NCBI GenBank assembly: GCA_017847875.1
Contig: JAGASN010000016.1
Coordinates: 1-34,830 of the forward strand
DNA from: Oscillospiraceae bacterium
GTDB taxonomy: Bacteria; Bacillota; Clostridia; Oscillospirales; Ruminococcaceae
DNA length: 34,830 nt
Reading direction: 5' to 3'
Shown: positions 8,839-15,978 of the stretch, piece by piece
How the letters are laid out: every line of letters begins with the position of its first letter
Numbering within the stretch: position 1 is the stretch's first letter
The notes under the pieces: generated by a model
The model's database searches: none
Told to the model about the DNA's origin: nothing
Seen by the model: only the letters and a program-made list of their open reading frames with translations
Position numbers and translations under genes: made by a program

Positions 8839-8864
8839 CGTAGGGGCGGATGTTATCCACCCGC
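8839..8864. repeat. GTAGGGG-type palindromic module
   Basis: GTAGGGGCGGATGTTATCC followed by ACCCGC: a slightly degenerate copy of the GGGCGGATA/TATCCGCCC module found elsewhere, directly beside the first parS. Confidence 0.7.
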
Positions 8865-8870
8865 TTTTTA

Positions 8871-8886
8871 TGTTCCACGTGAAACA
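8871..8886. promoter_or_regulatory. parS site 1
   Basis: TGTTCCACGTGAAACA matches the Firmicute parS consensus TGTTTCACGTGAAACA at 15 of 16 positions. It sits in the noc-parA interval near oriC, as in many Firmicutes. Confidence 0.92.
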
Positions 8887-8892
8887 TAAAAA

Positions 8893-8947
8893 GCCTCCCT
8901 TGTGTAAAGGGAGGTGGCATTTGCAAAGCAAATGACGGAGGGATTGT
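8893..8947 (+). repeat. Double-hairpin repeat between the two parS sites
   Basis: CCTCCCTT/AAGGGAGG hairpin 1, CATTTGC/GCAAATG hairpin 2, tail GGAGGGATTGT. It separates the two parS sites without destroying either. Confidence 0.85.
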
Positions 8948-8991
8948 AATCCCATCCAATCGTTCGTCCACAGGACGCGCTTCGCATATTT

Positions 8992-9007
8992 TGTTCCACG
9001 TGGAACA
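8992..9007. promoter_or_regulatory. parS site 2
   Basis: TGTTCCACGTGGAACA, a perfect 16-bp palindrome and 14 of 16 to the consensus. With site 1 it forms a pair 121 bp apart, just outside the noc terminator. Confidence 0.9.
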
Positions 9008-9010
9008 AAA

Positions 9011-9042
9011 CACAAAAAGCCGCCTTGCGGCGGCCTTTTGTG
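9011..9042 (-). terminator. Strong hairpin terminator near noc
   Basis: GCCGCC-TTGC-GGCGGC with flanking CACAAAA/TTTTGTG extension. The stretch 9043-9140 holds no gene. Confidence 0.75.
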
Positions 9043-9140
9043 TTCTTTCAGGGGAATGTGTCTTTTGGCGAAGCGTTTGCTTCGGTTTTATATAACTGAC
9101 GGTGCGGATGCGAAACGCACCGGAGCAGCGCAAAAAAATT

Positions 9141-9962
9141 TTATCCGGCGGGGCTTTTTGTTTTTCTGAAGGCCTTCTCCTTCGGAACGGTTACGGAATA
9201 AATTATGTTCTCCTCGTTTTCGCTTACTGTACTCACCGCGCAAAGCCCGGCGGAATTCATAACTTCAACCGCGTGCTCAAAGGTGTTTATAAAAAGCCTG
9301 AGGTCTTTTACAACAAATTTCGGCGGTTTCCGCTTTGGTTTTTTCTGTTCCAAAAGTCTATCGATATATCTCACCGTTTCCGGAACGTTAAGTTCCTTTT
9401 CGGCAATGAATTTTGCGGCAAAAAGCCTTTCCTTCCCTTCCGGAATCCTCAGAAGCTCCCTTGCGTGCCTTTCGGTAAGGTTGTTTTCAATAAGCACCCT
9501 CCGGACTTCCGGTTCAAGCTTTAAAATCCTCAGCTTGTTCGAAAGGGTCGAAGAAGCAATTCCAAGGCGTTTTGCCGCTTCCTCGGAAGAAACATTCCAT
9601 GCGGAAATAAGCTTTGCCATTGCTTCCGCTTCCTCAAAAGGCGAAAGGTCGCTCCTCTGGAGGTTTTCAATAAGCGCCCATACAGCCGATTCCTCATCGC
9701 CGATATCATAAACAATGGCCTCGATTTTTTCCCGCCCGATAAGTTTGCAGGCACGGAGCCTGCGCTCACCGGCGATGAGTTCAAATCCGCCCTTGATCCT
9801 GCGGACAGAAATCGGCTGAACAAGTCCGTTTTCCCGGATGCTCTCCCCGAGAGCAAAAAGTTCGTTTTCATCAAAAACCCGCCGGGGCTGAAAACGGTTC
9901 GGAAAAATCTCCGAAAGGGCGATGTTTTGAATCTGTCCCTGCTTTTTCAGAATTTCAAACAT
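9141..9962 (-). CDS. noc: ParB-family nucleoid occlusion protein Noc
   Basis: Noc is a ParB paralog that binds its own sites, associates with membrane and keeps division away from the nucleoid. The start is ATG 9960-9962 because GGAGG lies 7 nt upstream; a longer frame to 10049 lacks a site. This gives 273 residues with N-terminus MFEILKKQGQIQNIALSEIF, which could form a short amphipathic helix. IFPNRFQPRRVFDE strongly resembles Noc (PNRFQPR). CTP-domain motifs GERRLRACK and LIENLQRSD are present. The HTH reads NKLRILKL and TERHARELL: the Noc-type Lys replaces the ParB Thr. Its position next to parA fits Noc. Confidence 0.88.
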   Translation of the reverse strand: MFEILKKQGQIQNIALSEIFPNRFQPRRVFDENELFALGESIRENGLVQPISVRRIKGGFELIAGERRLRACKLIGREKIEAIVYDIGDEESAVWALIENLQRSDLSPFEEAEAMAKLISAWNVSSEEAAKRLGIASSTLSNKLRILKLEPEVRRVLIENNLTERHARELLRIPEGKERLFAAKFIAEKELNVPETVRYIDRLLEQKKPKRKPPKFVVKDLRLFINTFEHAVEVMNSAGLCAVSTVSENEENIIYSVTVPKEKAFRKTKSPAG

Positions 9963-10141
9963 TCTCATCGCCTCCGGTTTTATATTACCATATTTTTCCA
10001 AAGGATTCCACCAAAACATTTCGCAGGAAATTCCCTTTTCCAAAACCAAACCCTTTCCTTCGACAAACCAAAAACCGAAAAAGAAAATTTAATAAGGAAG
10101 CCTGTCCATTTTTGCGAAAAGTTTTTGCATATTTAAAAAAT

Positions 10142-10158
10142 TTATCGTTTTTCGATAA
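10142..10158. promoter_or_regulatory. Operator-like dyad upstream of the DUF2975 promoter
   Basis: TTATCG-N5-CGATAA, perfect 6-bp arms, ending 7 nt before the -35 at 10166. It may bind the XRE regulator encoded downstream (inference). The rest of 9963-10141, upstream of noc, shows no clear gene or promoter. Confidence 0.45.
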
Positions 10159-10165
10159 TTTTTTA

Positions 10166-10194
10166 TTGACTTTCGGAAATAATAGTGCTATAAA
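10166..10194 (+). promoter_or_regulatory. Promoter of the DUF2975-XRE operon
   Basis: TTGACT (10166-10171), 17-nt spacer, TATAAA (10189-10194). The transcript would carry a leader of about 240 nt made almost wholly of repeats. Confidence 0.75.
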
Positions 10195-10202
10195 ATAGTT
10201 AA

Positions 10203-10414
10203 AAGCTCCTCGGAGGTGACTCCACTGTTAGGGGAGATGTCCTCGAAGAGGACAGAGGGGTCTGCCGTCTGCGGCGAGCAAAAGCTGTCTGCAAAGCAGA
10301 CCGAGGAGGGATAATCTCCGATAAATAAGGATAAGCGCTCCGCGTTCTTAAAAATCCCTCATCCGTCTTTTTTGCAGTGAACTGCAAAAAATCCACCTTC
10401 CCCTCCGGGAAGGC
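10203..10414. repeat. Nested repeat and inverted partner in the operon leader
   Basis: An outer CCTCCTC-type copy (CTCCTCGGAGG at 10206 to GAGGAGGGAT near 10311, hairpin 2 GTCTGC/GCAGAC) is interrupted by a different unit of about 65 bp that runs from ACTCC to GGCGAGCAAAAG. An inverted CCTTCCC-type copy (10352-10414, hairpin 2 TTTTTTGCAGT/ACTGCAAAAAA) faces it across about 40 bp. Confidence 0.75.
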
Positions 10415-10440
10415 TGTTTTAAAAAAGGAGGTTTCTCAAA

Positions 10441-10923
10441 ATGACTCAAAAAAATCTTTCAAAATGGCTGAAAGCGGTTATAATCGGAACAGGAATTTTC
10501 GGAATGATAGTCTTCTTCGCGATAATTCCCGCCTATGGAACAGGCCTTCGGGCAATGTATCCGGAAGTTTCCCATTACTATTGGCCCTGGCAGATTTTTC
10601 TCTGGCTCTGCTCCGTTCCCTGTTTCTCTTCCCTTTTCTTCGGCTGGAAAATCGCACAAAACATCGGCGAGGATAATTCCTTCAGCTTTGAAAACGCAAA
10701 ACAGCTCAAAACAATCTCGATTCTCGCCGCGGGAGATTCCGCCTTTTTCTTCCTCGGAAACTGGGCGCTGGCTTTTATGAACATGAGCCACCCCAGCGCT
10801 TTGATAATTCTCACTCCCCTCGTTGTTTTTGTGGGAATCGCAATAACCGTTGTTTGCGCCGCCCTTTCACACCTGGTCTATAAATCCGCTCTTATGCAGA
10901 CGGAAAACGACCTTACCATATAA
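10441..10923 (+). CDS. DUF2975-like four-helix membrane protein
   Basis: 160 residues, AAAAAAGGAGG before the ATG. Four hydrophobic segments: about 10-33, 47-68, 92-112 and 122-143. The region NIGEDNSFSFENAKQLKTIS between segments 2 and 3 resembles the polar loop of DUF2975 (YoaS-like) proteins, which are typically encoded just upstream of a small YozG-like XRE regulator, as here. The function is unknown; membrane location is certain from composition. First gene of a four-gene operon that is head-on to replication. Confidence 0.75.
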   Translation: MTQKNLSKWLKAVIIGTGIFGMIVFFAIIPAYGTGLRAMYPEVSHYYWPWQIFLWLCSVPCFSSLFFGWKIAQNIGEDNSFSFENAKQLKTISILAAGDSAFFFLGNWALAFMNMSHPSALIILTPLVVFVGIAITVVCAALSHLVYKSALMQTENDLTI

Positions 10924-10939
10924 AAAGGAGGGCGTGCTC

Positions 10940-11191
10940 ATGTCTATCGAAGTAAATCTTGACGTTATGCTCGCAAAGCGAAAAATGAGCATGACCGAAC
11001 TTTCGGAAAAAGTCGGAATAACAATGGCGAATCTTTCGATTTTAAAAACCGGAAAAGCAAAGGCTATACGCTTTTCGACCCTTGAAGCAATCTGCGAAGC
11101 GCTGGATTGCCAGCCGGGAGATATTCTCACCTATAAAAAGTTGGGTGTCTGCGAAGCAGACGGTGGGATTCTTTTCAAAAAGGAGGAATAA
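10940..11191 (+). CDS. YozG-like XRE-family regulator with a repeat-encoded C-terminus
   Basis: 83 residues; AAAAAGGAGGG precedes the ATG. The HTH is complete: MTELSEKVGITMANLSILKTGKAKAIRFSTLEAICEALDCQPGDIL. Small regulators of this type partner with DUF2975 membrane proteins. Proteins of this type normally end a few residues after CQPGDIL-Y. Here residues 69-77 (GVCEADGGI) are encoded by a fragment of the intergenic repeat (GTCTGC/GCAGAC hairpin plus GGGATT, 11144-11170), so the native end appears replaced. The stop is 1 nt before the next gene. Confidence 0.85.
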   Translation: MSIEVNLDVMLAKRKMSMTELSEKVGITMANLSILKTGKAKAIRFSTLEAICEALDCQPGDILTYKKLGVCEADGGILFKKEE

Positions 11192-11192
11192 T

Positions 11193-11645
11193 ATGCAGAT
11201 AATTTTCGGCACCTTTGCAATAATAATCTCTTTCATCTATGCCTGCTTTTCCGCTCTTTTCGGTTTCCTTTTCCCTAACACCGAAGTAATCGCTGTCCGT
11301 GAAAACCTTGATATGAACATAAAACCATATTATGTGGAATTTCACGAGGATACCCATGGCGGTTTTCATGGCGACGGCGAGGAAATCATAATTTTTCGCC
11401 CAAATCAAAAACAAATTGAAAAAATCGAGGCGGAATGGAAAAAAACTCCCGTCGATTGCGGAATTGCCCCTTTAATTTTTCCGGAAAACGAGTATAATGG
11501 ACTTGAACTTACAAAGTATATCCCAAAGGCGGAAGGTTTTTGGTTTTATAAAAACCGAAACGAATTCCACAGCGGATATTCCTATAACTTCTCTTTCGCC
11601 TTTTTCGATGGCGAAAATGTCTATTATTACGAACTGGATACCTGA
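11193..11645 (+). CDS. Unknown protein with an N-terminal membrane anchor
   Basis: 150 residues. The ATG at 11193 follows AAAAAGGAGG at normal distance and begins 1 nt after the XRE stop. Residues 3-27 are strongly hydrophobic (a membrane anchor or uncleaved signal); the rest is soluble, acidic and rich in aromatic residues, with no motif I recognise. It belongs to the DUF2975-XRE operon. Possibly an extracytoplasmic domain, depending on topology. Confidence 0.65.
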   Translation: MQIIFGTFAIIISFIYACFSALFGFLFPNTEVIAVRENLDMNIKPYYVEFHEDTHGGFHGDGEEIIIFRPNQKQIEKIEAEWKKTPVDCGIAPLIFPENEYNGLELTKYIPKAEGFWFYKNRNEFHSGYSYNFSFAFFDGENVYYYELDT

Positions 11646-11660
11646 AGGAGGTTTTAAAAA

Positions 11661-12074
11661 ATGCTCACCTGGCTCACAATGCTTTTCCAGAAAATCGAAG
11701 GCAGCAATATCCTTATCGCAATCATCGGCGCAATGTGGGTGCTCTATCTCGGATTTTTCTTTGTTGTTAAAGCAAACCGCGGAAAACAAAAATTAAAAAC
11801 CGCCCTTATCGCCGGAGCAATAGCGACCCTTATCTGCGATATAGTCTGGTTCTTCAAATTTTTCGATAACTTCCAGTATGTGAACCCGGGTCTCGGCGGA
11901 GTAATGTGGTTCTGCCTTCTTCCGGTACTTCTTTTCTTCCTCGTAATGATTTTAAGCTATATCAACGCAAGCCGCTATGAATTCGACAAGAAAAAGCGTG
12001 AAAAGGAAGAAGCAAAACAGAAAAAGAAAGAAAAACGCCGCAAAAAATTTGAAGCGGAAGACGCTGAAAAATAA
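11661..12074 (+). CDS. Unknown membrane protein with a lysine-rich tail
   Basis: 137 residues, GAAGGAGG before the ATG. Membrane segments at about 15-37, 46-67 and 77-101. The tail 107-137 is a highly charged Lys/Glu helix that is probably cytoplasmic. Last gene of the operon, followed by a terminator. No family recognised. Confidence 0.7.
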   Translation: MLTWLTMLFQKIEGSNILIAIIGAMWVLYLGFFFVVKANRGKQKLKTALIAGAIATLICDIVWFFKFFDNFQYVNPGLGGVMWFCLLPVLLFFLVMILSYINASRYEFDKKKREKEEAKQKKKEKRRKKFEAEDAEK

Positions 12075-12081
12075 CATAAAA

Positions 12082-12112
12082 AAAAACGCAGAAAAATCTG
12101 CGTCTTTTTTTA
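12082..12112. terminator. Bidirectional terminator between convergent genes
   Basis: ACGCAGA-AAAA-TCTGCGT (12086-12103), preceded by A10 and followed by CTTTTTTT. It serves the plus-strand operon and the small minus-strand ORF. Confidence 0.88.
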
Positions 12113-12119
12113 TTATATA

Positions 12120-12317
12120 TCATTTATTTGAATAATTCTCTTTGATCTTCTTAACAGTAAATTCGCCAAGCCCGACACTTATGAAAAACGAAATTATCCA
12201 TAAAACAATCGCAAGAATACTTGCTCCTGCGCCTGTTCCCAAAAAGGTGTTTCCAATCCAGCTTATAAAAAAGAAGAAAATCAGAAAATATACTGCGGTA
12301 AAAAAACAGACAAGCAC
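12120..12317 (-). CDS. Small two-helix membrane protein
   Basis: 65 residues if it starts at GTG (12315-12317), which has GGAGG 8 nt upstream. A TTG five codons earlier (12330-12332) with a weaker GGAG is the alternative. Two long hydrophobic segments (about 3-22 and 31-52) are joined by a Gly-rich turn GTGAGAS, and the tail KKIKENYSNK is basic. No family recognised; it ends at the shared terminator. Confidence 0.55.
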   Translation of the reverse strand: MLVCFFTAVYFLIFFFFISWIGNTFLGTGAGASILAIVLWIISFFISVGLGEFTVKKIKENYSNK

Positions 12318-12357
12318 CTGCTCCACCTCCAAAAATAATCTCCGTTTATATAAAATA

Positions 12358-12472
12358 CCTCCTCGGAGGAGGGATAACCTTTTTGATAAATTCGCTCCGC
12401 GTTTTCCTGTAATCCCTCTTCCACCATTTTCTTTCAGAAAATGGTCCCCCTTCCCCTTTGGGAAGGCTTTTT
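12358..12472. repeat. Tail-to-tail repeat pair next to rsmG
   Basis: A short copy without hairpin 2 (CCTCCTCGGAGGAGGGAT, 12359-12376) faces an inverted CCTTCCC-type copy (12413-12470, hairpin 2 ACCATTTTCT/AGAAAATGGT). The spacer shares GATAA and CGCTCCGCGTT with the pair at 10203-10414. Confidence 0.75.
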
Positions 12473-13180
12473 TTATTTCAGCGGCTTTTCGCTTATCTTA
12501 ACTCTCTGCCTCGGATATTTCGCCGGGGTTGCGGTTTTCTTTTCGATAAAAACAACCGATCTTCCGCCGGCGGGAATTTCATAAATCTCCGGTTCAAGAA
12601 CTTCTCCGCCGAGAATTTTCGCCGCGGCCTTTGCGCCTTCAAGTTCTTCCGAAACTTCCGCGGTTTTCATCGGCGCAAAAACTCCGCCGACTTTAACAAG
12701 CGGAATGCAGTATTCACTGAGCACCGCAAGGTTCGCAACCGCCCTTGCGGTTACAACGTCAAAGCTTTCCCGAAGGGTTTTGTCGTGTCCTGCGTCCTCG
12801 GCTCTTGCGTGAACAAGCTTCGCCTTCACCCCGATTTCACCAAGAACCGCTTCGAGAAAATTGAGCCTTTTCTGAAGGGAATCTATGAGCACAAGTTTGA
12901 TATCCGGCCTTGCAATTTTGAGCACCACGCCCGGAAAGCCTGCGCCGGTTCCAACGTCCGCAACCCTTGCGCCTTCCGGAATTTTCGCCCTTTTGAGGTA
13001 TGCAAGGCAATCGAGGAAGTGCTTAACGGCAATTCCTTCCGGGTCGGTTATGGCGGTGAGGTTCATTTTTTCGTTCCATTCCACCAAAAGCTCCGCGTAG
13101 CGCTCAAGCTGAGCATACTGTTCTTCCGAAAGAGGCTCCGCGTGCTCGGGTATGTAATTCTTAAGGATCTCCGTTACCAT
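12473..13180 (-). CDS. rsmG: 16S rRNA (guanine-N7)-methyltransferase RsmG
   Basis: SAM-dependent methylation of G527 in 16S rRNA. The start MVTEILKNYIPEH at 13180 is preceded by GAGGT; a longer frame to 13261 runs into mnmG and is rejected. 235 residues, normal length. Motif I DVGTGAGFPG, then KLVLIDSLQKRLNFLE and FDVVTARAVA are typical. It starts 7 nt after the mnmG stop, so its ribosome-binding site overlaps the end of mnmG: a tightly coupled mnmG-rsmG operon. Confidence 0.97.
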   Translation of the reverse strand: MVTEILKNYIPEHAEPLSEEQYAQLERYAELLVEWNEKMNLTAITDPEGIAVKHFLDCLAYLKRAKIPEGARVADVGTGAGFPGVVLKIARPDIKLVLIDSLQKRLNFLEAVLGEIGVKAKLVHARAEDAGHDKTLRESFDVVTARAVANLAVLSEYCIPLVKVGGVFAPMKTAEVSEELEGAKAAAKILGGEVLEPEIYEIPAGGRSVVFIEKKTATPAKYPRQRVKISEKPLK

Positions 13181-13187
13181 TTTTACC

Positions 13188-15056
13188 TCATTTCTGGATA
13201 TAGATGAGCAAAACGGAAACGTCCGCCGGAGAAACTCCGGAAATTCTGCTCGCCTGTCCAATGTTCATGGGTCTTACGCGGTTGAGTTTTTCAATGGCCT
13301 CAAGGCGCAGACCGTGGATTGCCTTATAATCAATGTCCTCGGGAATCTTCTTTTCCTCAAGGCGGTGCATCTGTTCAACCTGCGCAAGCTGCTTTTTGAT
13401 GTAACCTTCGTATTTTATCTCTATTTCAACCTGCTCGATAACATCTTCCGGAAGCTCCGGACGGTTAAGGTCAAAGGGAGCAAGGTCGGAATAGGTTATC
13501 TGGGGGCGCTTGAGCAGTTCGGAAAGTTTTGTTCCCTCGGTAAGGGGTGCCGTTCCCTTTTCGATGAGCATTGCGTCAAGTTCCGGGCTCATTCTTATGC
13601 TCGCGCTCTTCGCTCTTTCAAGTTCCTCGTCACGAAGTCTGCGTTTTTCGAGAAAAGCGCCCCATCTTTCGTCGGAAATAAGACCAATCTCTCTTCCGAG
13701 AGGGGTAAGGCGCATATCCGCGTTGTCCTGCCTGAGCACAAGGCGGTATTCGCTTCGGCTGGTCATCATGCGGTAAGGGTCAAGAACGCCCTTTGTGCAA
13801 AGGTCATCGATGAGGGTTCCGATGTAGGAATTGCTTCTTTCGAGCACGATTTCCTCTTTTCCGAGAACTCTTCTTGCGGCGTTGATTCCCGCAAGAAGTC
13901 CCTGAGCAGCGGCTTCCTCGTAACCGGAAGTTCCGTTGAACTGTCCGGCGCCGAAAAGACCTTTCACCTGCATGAATTCAAGAGTCGGACGAAGGTCAAG
14001 GCTGTCACAGCAGTCATATTCGATTGCGTAAGCGTTGCGCATAATGCTTACGTGCTCAAGACCTTTTATGGAACGATAAATTGCGATCTGAACGTCCTCC
14101 GGAAGAGAGGAAGAAAGACCGGAAAGATACATTTCCTCCGTTTCAAGACCCATGGGTTCAACAAAAAACTGGTGGCGGATCTTGTCCGGAAAACGCATTA
14201 CCTTATCTTCAATGCTCGGGCAATAGCGAGGACCTATGCCCTCGATTTTTCCAGAATAAAGGGGCGAACGGTCGATGTTTTTGCGGATAACCTCGTGGGT
14301 ATCCTCGTTTGTATAGCCAATCCAGCAGTCAACTTTGTTCTTGAGTTCGCCCTTTGTTTCAAAGCTGAAAGGTACGATATGCTCATCGCCGTGCTGGATT
14401 TCAAGTTTATCGTAATCAATGCTGTTTCTGAGCACGCGGGCGGGAGTTCCGGTTTTAAAACGGCGGAGTTTGATTCCAAGTTTCTCCAAAGAATCGGAAA
14501 GGGGCTTCGCCGGGCTGCTTGCGTCCGGACCGCTTTCCCATTTTCTGTCGCCAACGTAGATAATTCCTTTGAGATAAGTTCCGGTGCAGATGATTACGTT
14601 CGGAACTTCATAAAAAGCGCCGAGATGAGTTGTAACTCCGAGCACGCCGCCTTTTCCGTCCGGGCGGACTTCAACAATTTCCGCCTGTTTTATATCAAGG
14701 TTCTCCTGATTTTCAAGGGTCTTTTTCATCAGAAGGTGGTAATATGCTCTGTCTTCCTGTGCGCGGAGAGAATGTACCGCCGGGCCTTTTCCAAGGTTGA
14801 GCATGCGGCTCTGGATCATCATTTTGTCCGCCGCTTTTCCCATTTCGCCGCCGAGAGCATCAATTTCGCGAACAAGATGTCCTTTTGCGGTTCCGCCGAT
14901 GGAAGGGTTGCAGGGCATATTCGCAATTTTATCCAGATTAAGTGTAAAGATGCAAGTCTTTACACCAAGTCTTGCGGCGGCCAAAGCTGCTTCAACTCCC
15001 GCGTGTCCCGCGCCAATTACCGCAACGTCATATTTTCCTGCAAAATATTCTTCCAT
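13188..15056 (-). CDS. mnmG: tRNA uridine-5-carboxymethylaminomethyl modification enzyme MnmG (GidA)
   Basis: FAD protein that, with MnmE, makes the 5-carboxymethylaminomethyl group on U34 of certain tRNAs. 622 residues, normal length. GAGHAG (15-20) is the dinucleotide-binding motif. The family blocks PCNPSIGGTAKGHL, HGDEHIVPFSF, RPTLEFMQVKGLFGAGQFNGTSGYEEAAAQG and the C-terminal DYKAIHGLRLEA are present. GAGGTTT precedes the ATG. Unlike many Firmicutes, mnmE and mnmG are separated here, by a ParB-like gene, a DUF559 gene and repeats. Confidence 0.98.
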   Translation of the reverse strand: MEEYFAGKYDVAVIGAGHAGVEAALAAARLGVKTCIFTLNLDKIANMPCNPSIGGTAKGHLVREIDALGGEMGKAADKMMIQSRMLNLGKGPAVHSLRAQEDRAYYHLLMKKTLENQENLDIKQAEIVEVRPDGKGGVLGVTTHLGAFYEVPNVIICTGTYLKGIIYVGDRKWESGPDASSPAKPLSDSLEKLGIKLRRFKTGTPARVLRNSIDYDKLEIQHGDEHIVPFSFETKGELKNKVDCWIGYTNEDTHEVIRKNIDRSPLYSGKIEGIGPRYCPSIEDKVMRFPDKIRHQFFVEPMGLETEEMYLSGLSSSLPEDVQIAIYRSIKGLEHVSIMRNAYAIEYDCCDSLDLRPTLEFMQVKGLFGAGQFNGTSGYEEAAAQGLLAGINAARRVLGKEEIVLERSNSYIGTLIDDLCTKGVLDPYRMMTSRSEYRLVLRQDNADMRLTPLGREIGLISDERWGAFLEKRRLRDEELERAKSASIRMSPELDAMLIEKGTAPLTEGTKLSELLKRPQITYSDLAPFDLNRPELPEDVIEQVEIEIKYEGYIKKQLAQVEQMHRLEEKKIPEDIDYKAIHGLRLEAIEKLNRVRPMNIGQASRISGVSPADVSVLLIYIQK

Positions 15057-15082
15057 AAAATAAACCTCGATTCTGTAAATTA

Positions 15083-15128
15083 CCTCCTCGGAGGAGGAGG
15101 TGTCACCGAAGGTGACGGAGGAGGGATT
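15083..15128 (+). repeat. CCTCCTC-type double-hairpin repeat, left of the ParB-like gene
   Basis: Hairpin 1 CCTCCTC/GAGGAGG, hairpin 2 GTCACC/GGTGAC, tail GGAGGAGGGATT. It matches the copy at 15567-15609 apart from three extra bases, in the same orientation. Confidence 0.88.
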
Positions 15129-15136
15129 TTATCCCA

Positions 15137-15541
15137 TTAATTATCATTGAAAAATAAAACTGCTTCCTGCATTCCGTCGCACCAGTTATCCCATTTTGCA
15201 ATAAATTCATCGTGGGGCAAAACCCGGTGCTCAAGGTCCGCAATATTTTTTATTCCTCTACCCTCACAAGCTTTTATACAAATTTTATATTCAGTAATTC
15301 CGATTTCATTTTCCGAATCCCAAACAAGCGGAACTTTTTCAAGCCCGGAAAGAAACGCCGCAAGAGCTCTTGTATGCCCATCGGTAAAAAAGATTTTTCC
15401 GTCATATTCAAATATAGGCAAAGGCTCAAAATTCGAAAGATCTTTTGGATTAAACCAACTTTTTACCCTTTCAAGTTTTTTTACAGAAATATAGAACTGG
15501 GAAGGCTGAATATCCAAAAGTTTTATTTCCTCAATATTCAT
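15137..15541 (-). CDS. Stand-alone ParB/Srx-like domain protein, repeat-flanked
   Basis: 134 residues; AAGGAG before the ATG. LLDIQPSQFYISVKKLERV (9-27) and PLPIFEYDGKIFFTDGHTRALAAFL (40-64) match the ParB N-terminal fold: the first corresponds to the box where ParB has its substrate-choosing strand, and the second to the GERR-like box, here DGHTR. There is no HTH or dimer domain, so it is not a partition protein. Relatives with DGHTRA are usually annotated as hypothetical or ParB-like nucleases; activity unknown. Direct repeats on both sides and its place between mnmE and mnmG suggest it was inserted as a cassette. Confidence 0.6.
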   Translation of the reverse strand: MNIEEIKLLDIQPSQFYISVKKLERVKSWFNPKDLSNFEPLPIFEYDGKIFFTDGHTRALAAFLSGLEKVPLVWDSENEIGITEYKICIKACEGRGIKNIADLEHRVLPHDEFIAKWDNWCDGMQEAVLFFNDN

Positions 15542-15566
15542 ACTGTTTTTCTCCTTATTGTAACAA

Positions 15567-15609
15567 CCTCCTCGGAGGAGGTGTCACCGAAGGTGACGGA
15601 GGAGGGATT
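15567..15609 (+). repeat. CCTCCTC-type repeat between the ParB-like and DUF559 genes
   Basis: Same hairpins and tail as 15083-15128. It also forms the 3' bracket of DUF559 copy 1, whose stop codon (15613-15615) lies 3 nt from its tail. Confidence 0.88.
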
Positions 15610-15612
15610 TTA

Positions 15613-15975
15613 TCAAAGCCTCCGTTTTACAATTTTGTCTATATAAACACAAACGTTTTCAAAATTATAATTTATATCTTTATTTAAAAACCGCAAAACA
15701 TCAATTCCGCAAGTTTTTAAATATTCCGTTCTCTTTTTGTCATATTCGATTTCATCATGTTCGTAATGCTGAGCGCCGTCAATTTCGATAACAAGATTTG
15801 CTCTCCTGCAATAAAAATCAACAATATAATTTCCGATAACTCGCTGCCTTGAAAAATGTGCATCGTAATTTCTCAAAAACTGATACCAAAGCTTATTTTC
15901 CTCCGGTGTCATATTTTTGCGCAGCTCCCGGGACAGTTCTCTTAATTTCGGGTTTGCTTCAAAATTTCTCGGCAA
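15613..15975 (-). CDS. DUF559 (Vsr-like PD-(D/E)XK) protein, copy 1
   Basis: The best start is TTG 15973-15975 (LPRNFEANPKL..., the usual DUF559 opening), because GGAGGAGGG ends 6 nt upstream. That Shine-Dalgarno is a remnant of the inverted repeat at 15979-15990. An ATG at 16014 would read through the remnant. 120 residues. Core: RKNMTPEENKLW (20-30), IVDFYCRRANLVIEIDGAQHYE (51-72) with the Asp and Glu-x-Asp expected of a Vsr-type nuclease site, and FENVCVYI. Possible DNA nuclease; the biological role of DUF559 is not established. Confidence 0.75.
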   Translation of the reverse strand: MPRNFEANPKLRELSRELRKNMTPEENKLWYQFLRNYDAHFSRQRVIGNYIVDFYCRRANLVIEIDGAQHYEHDEIEYDKKRTEYLKTCGIDVLRFLNKDINYNFENVCVYIDKIVKRRL

Positions 15976-15978
15976 AAC

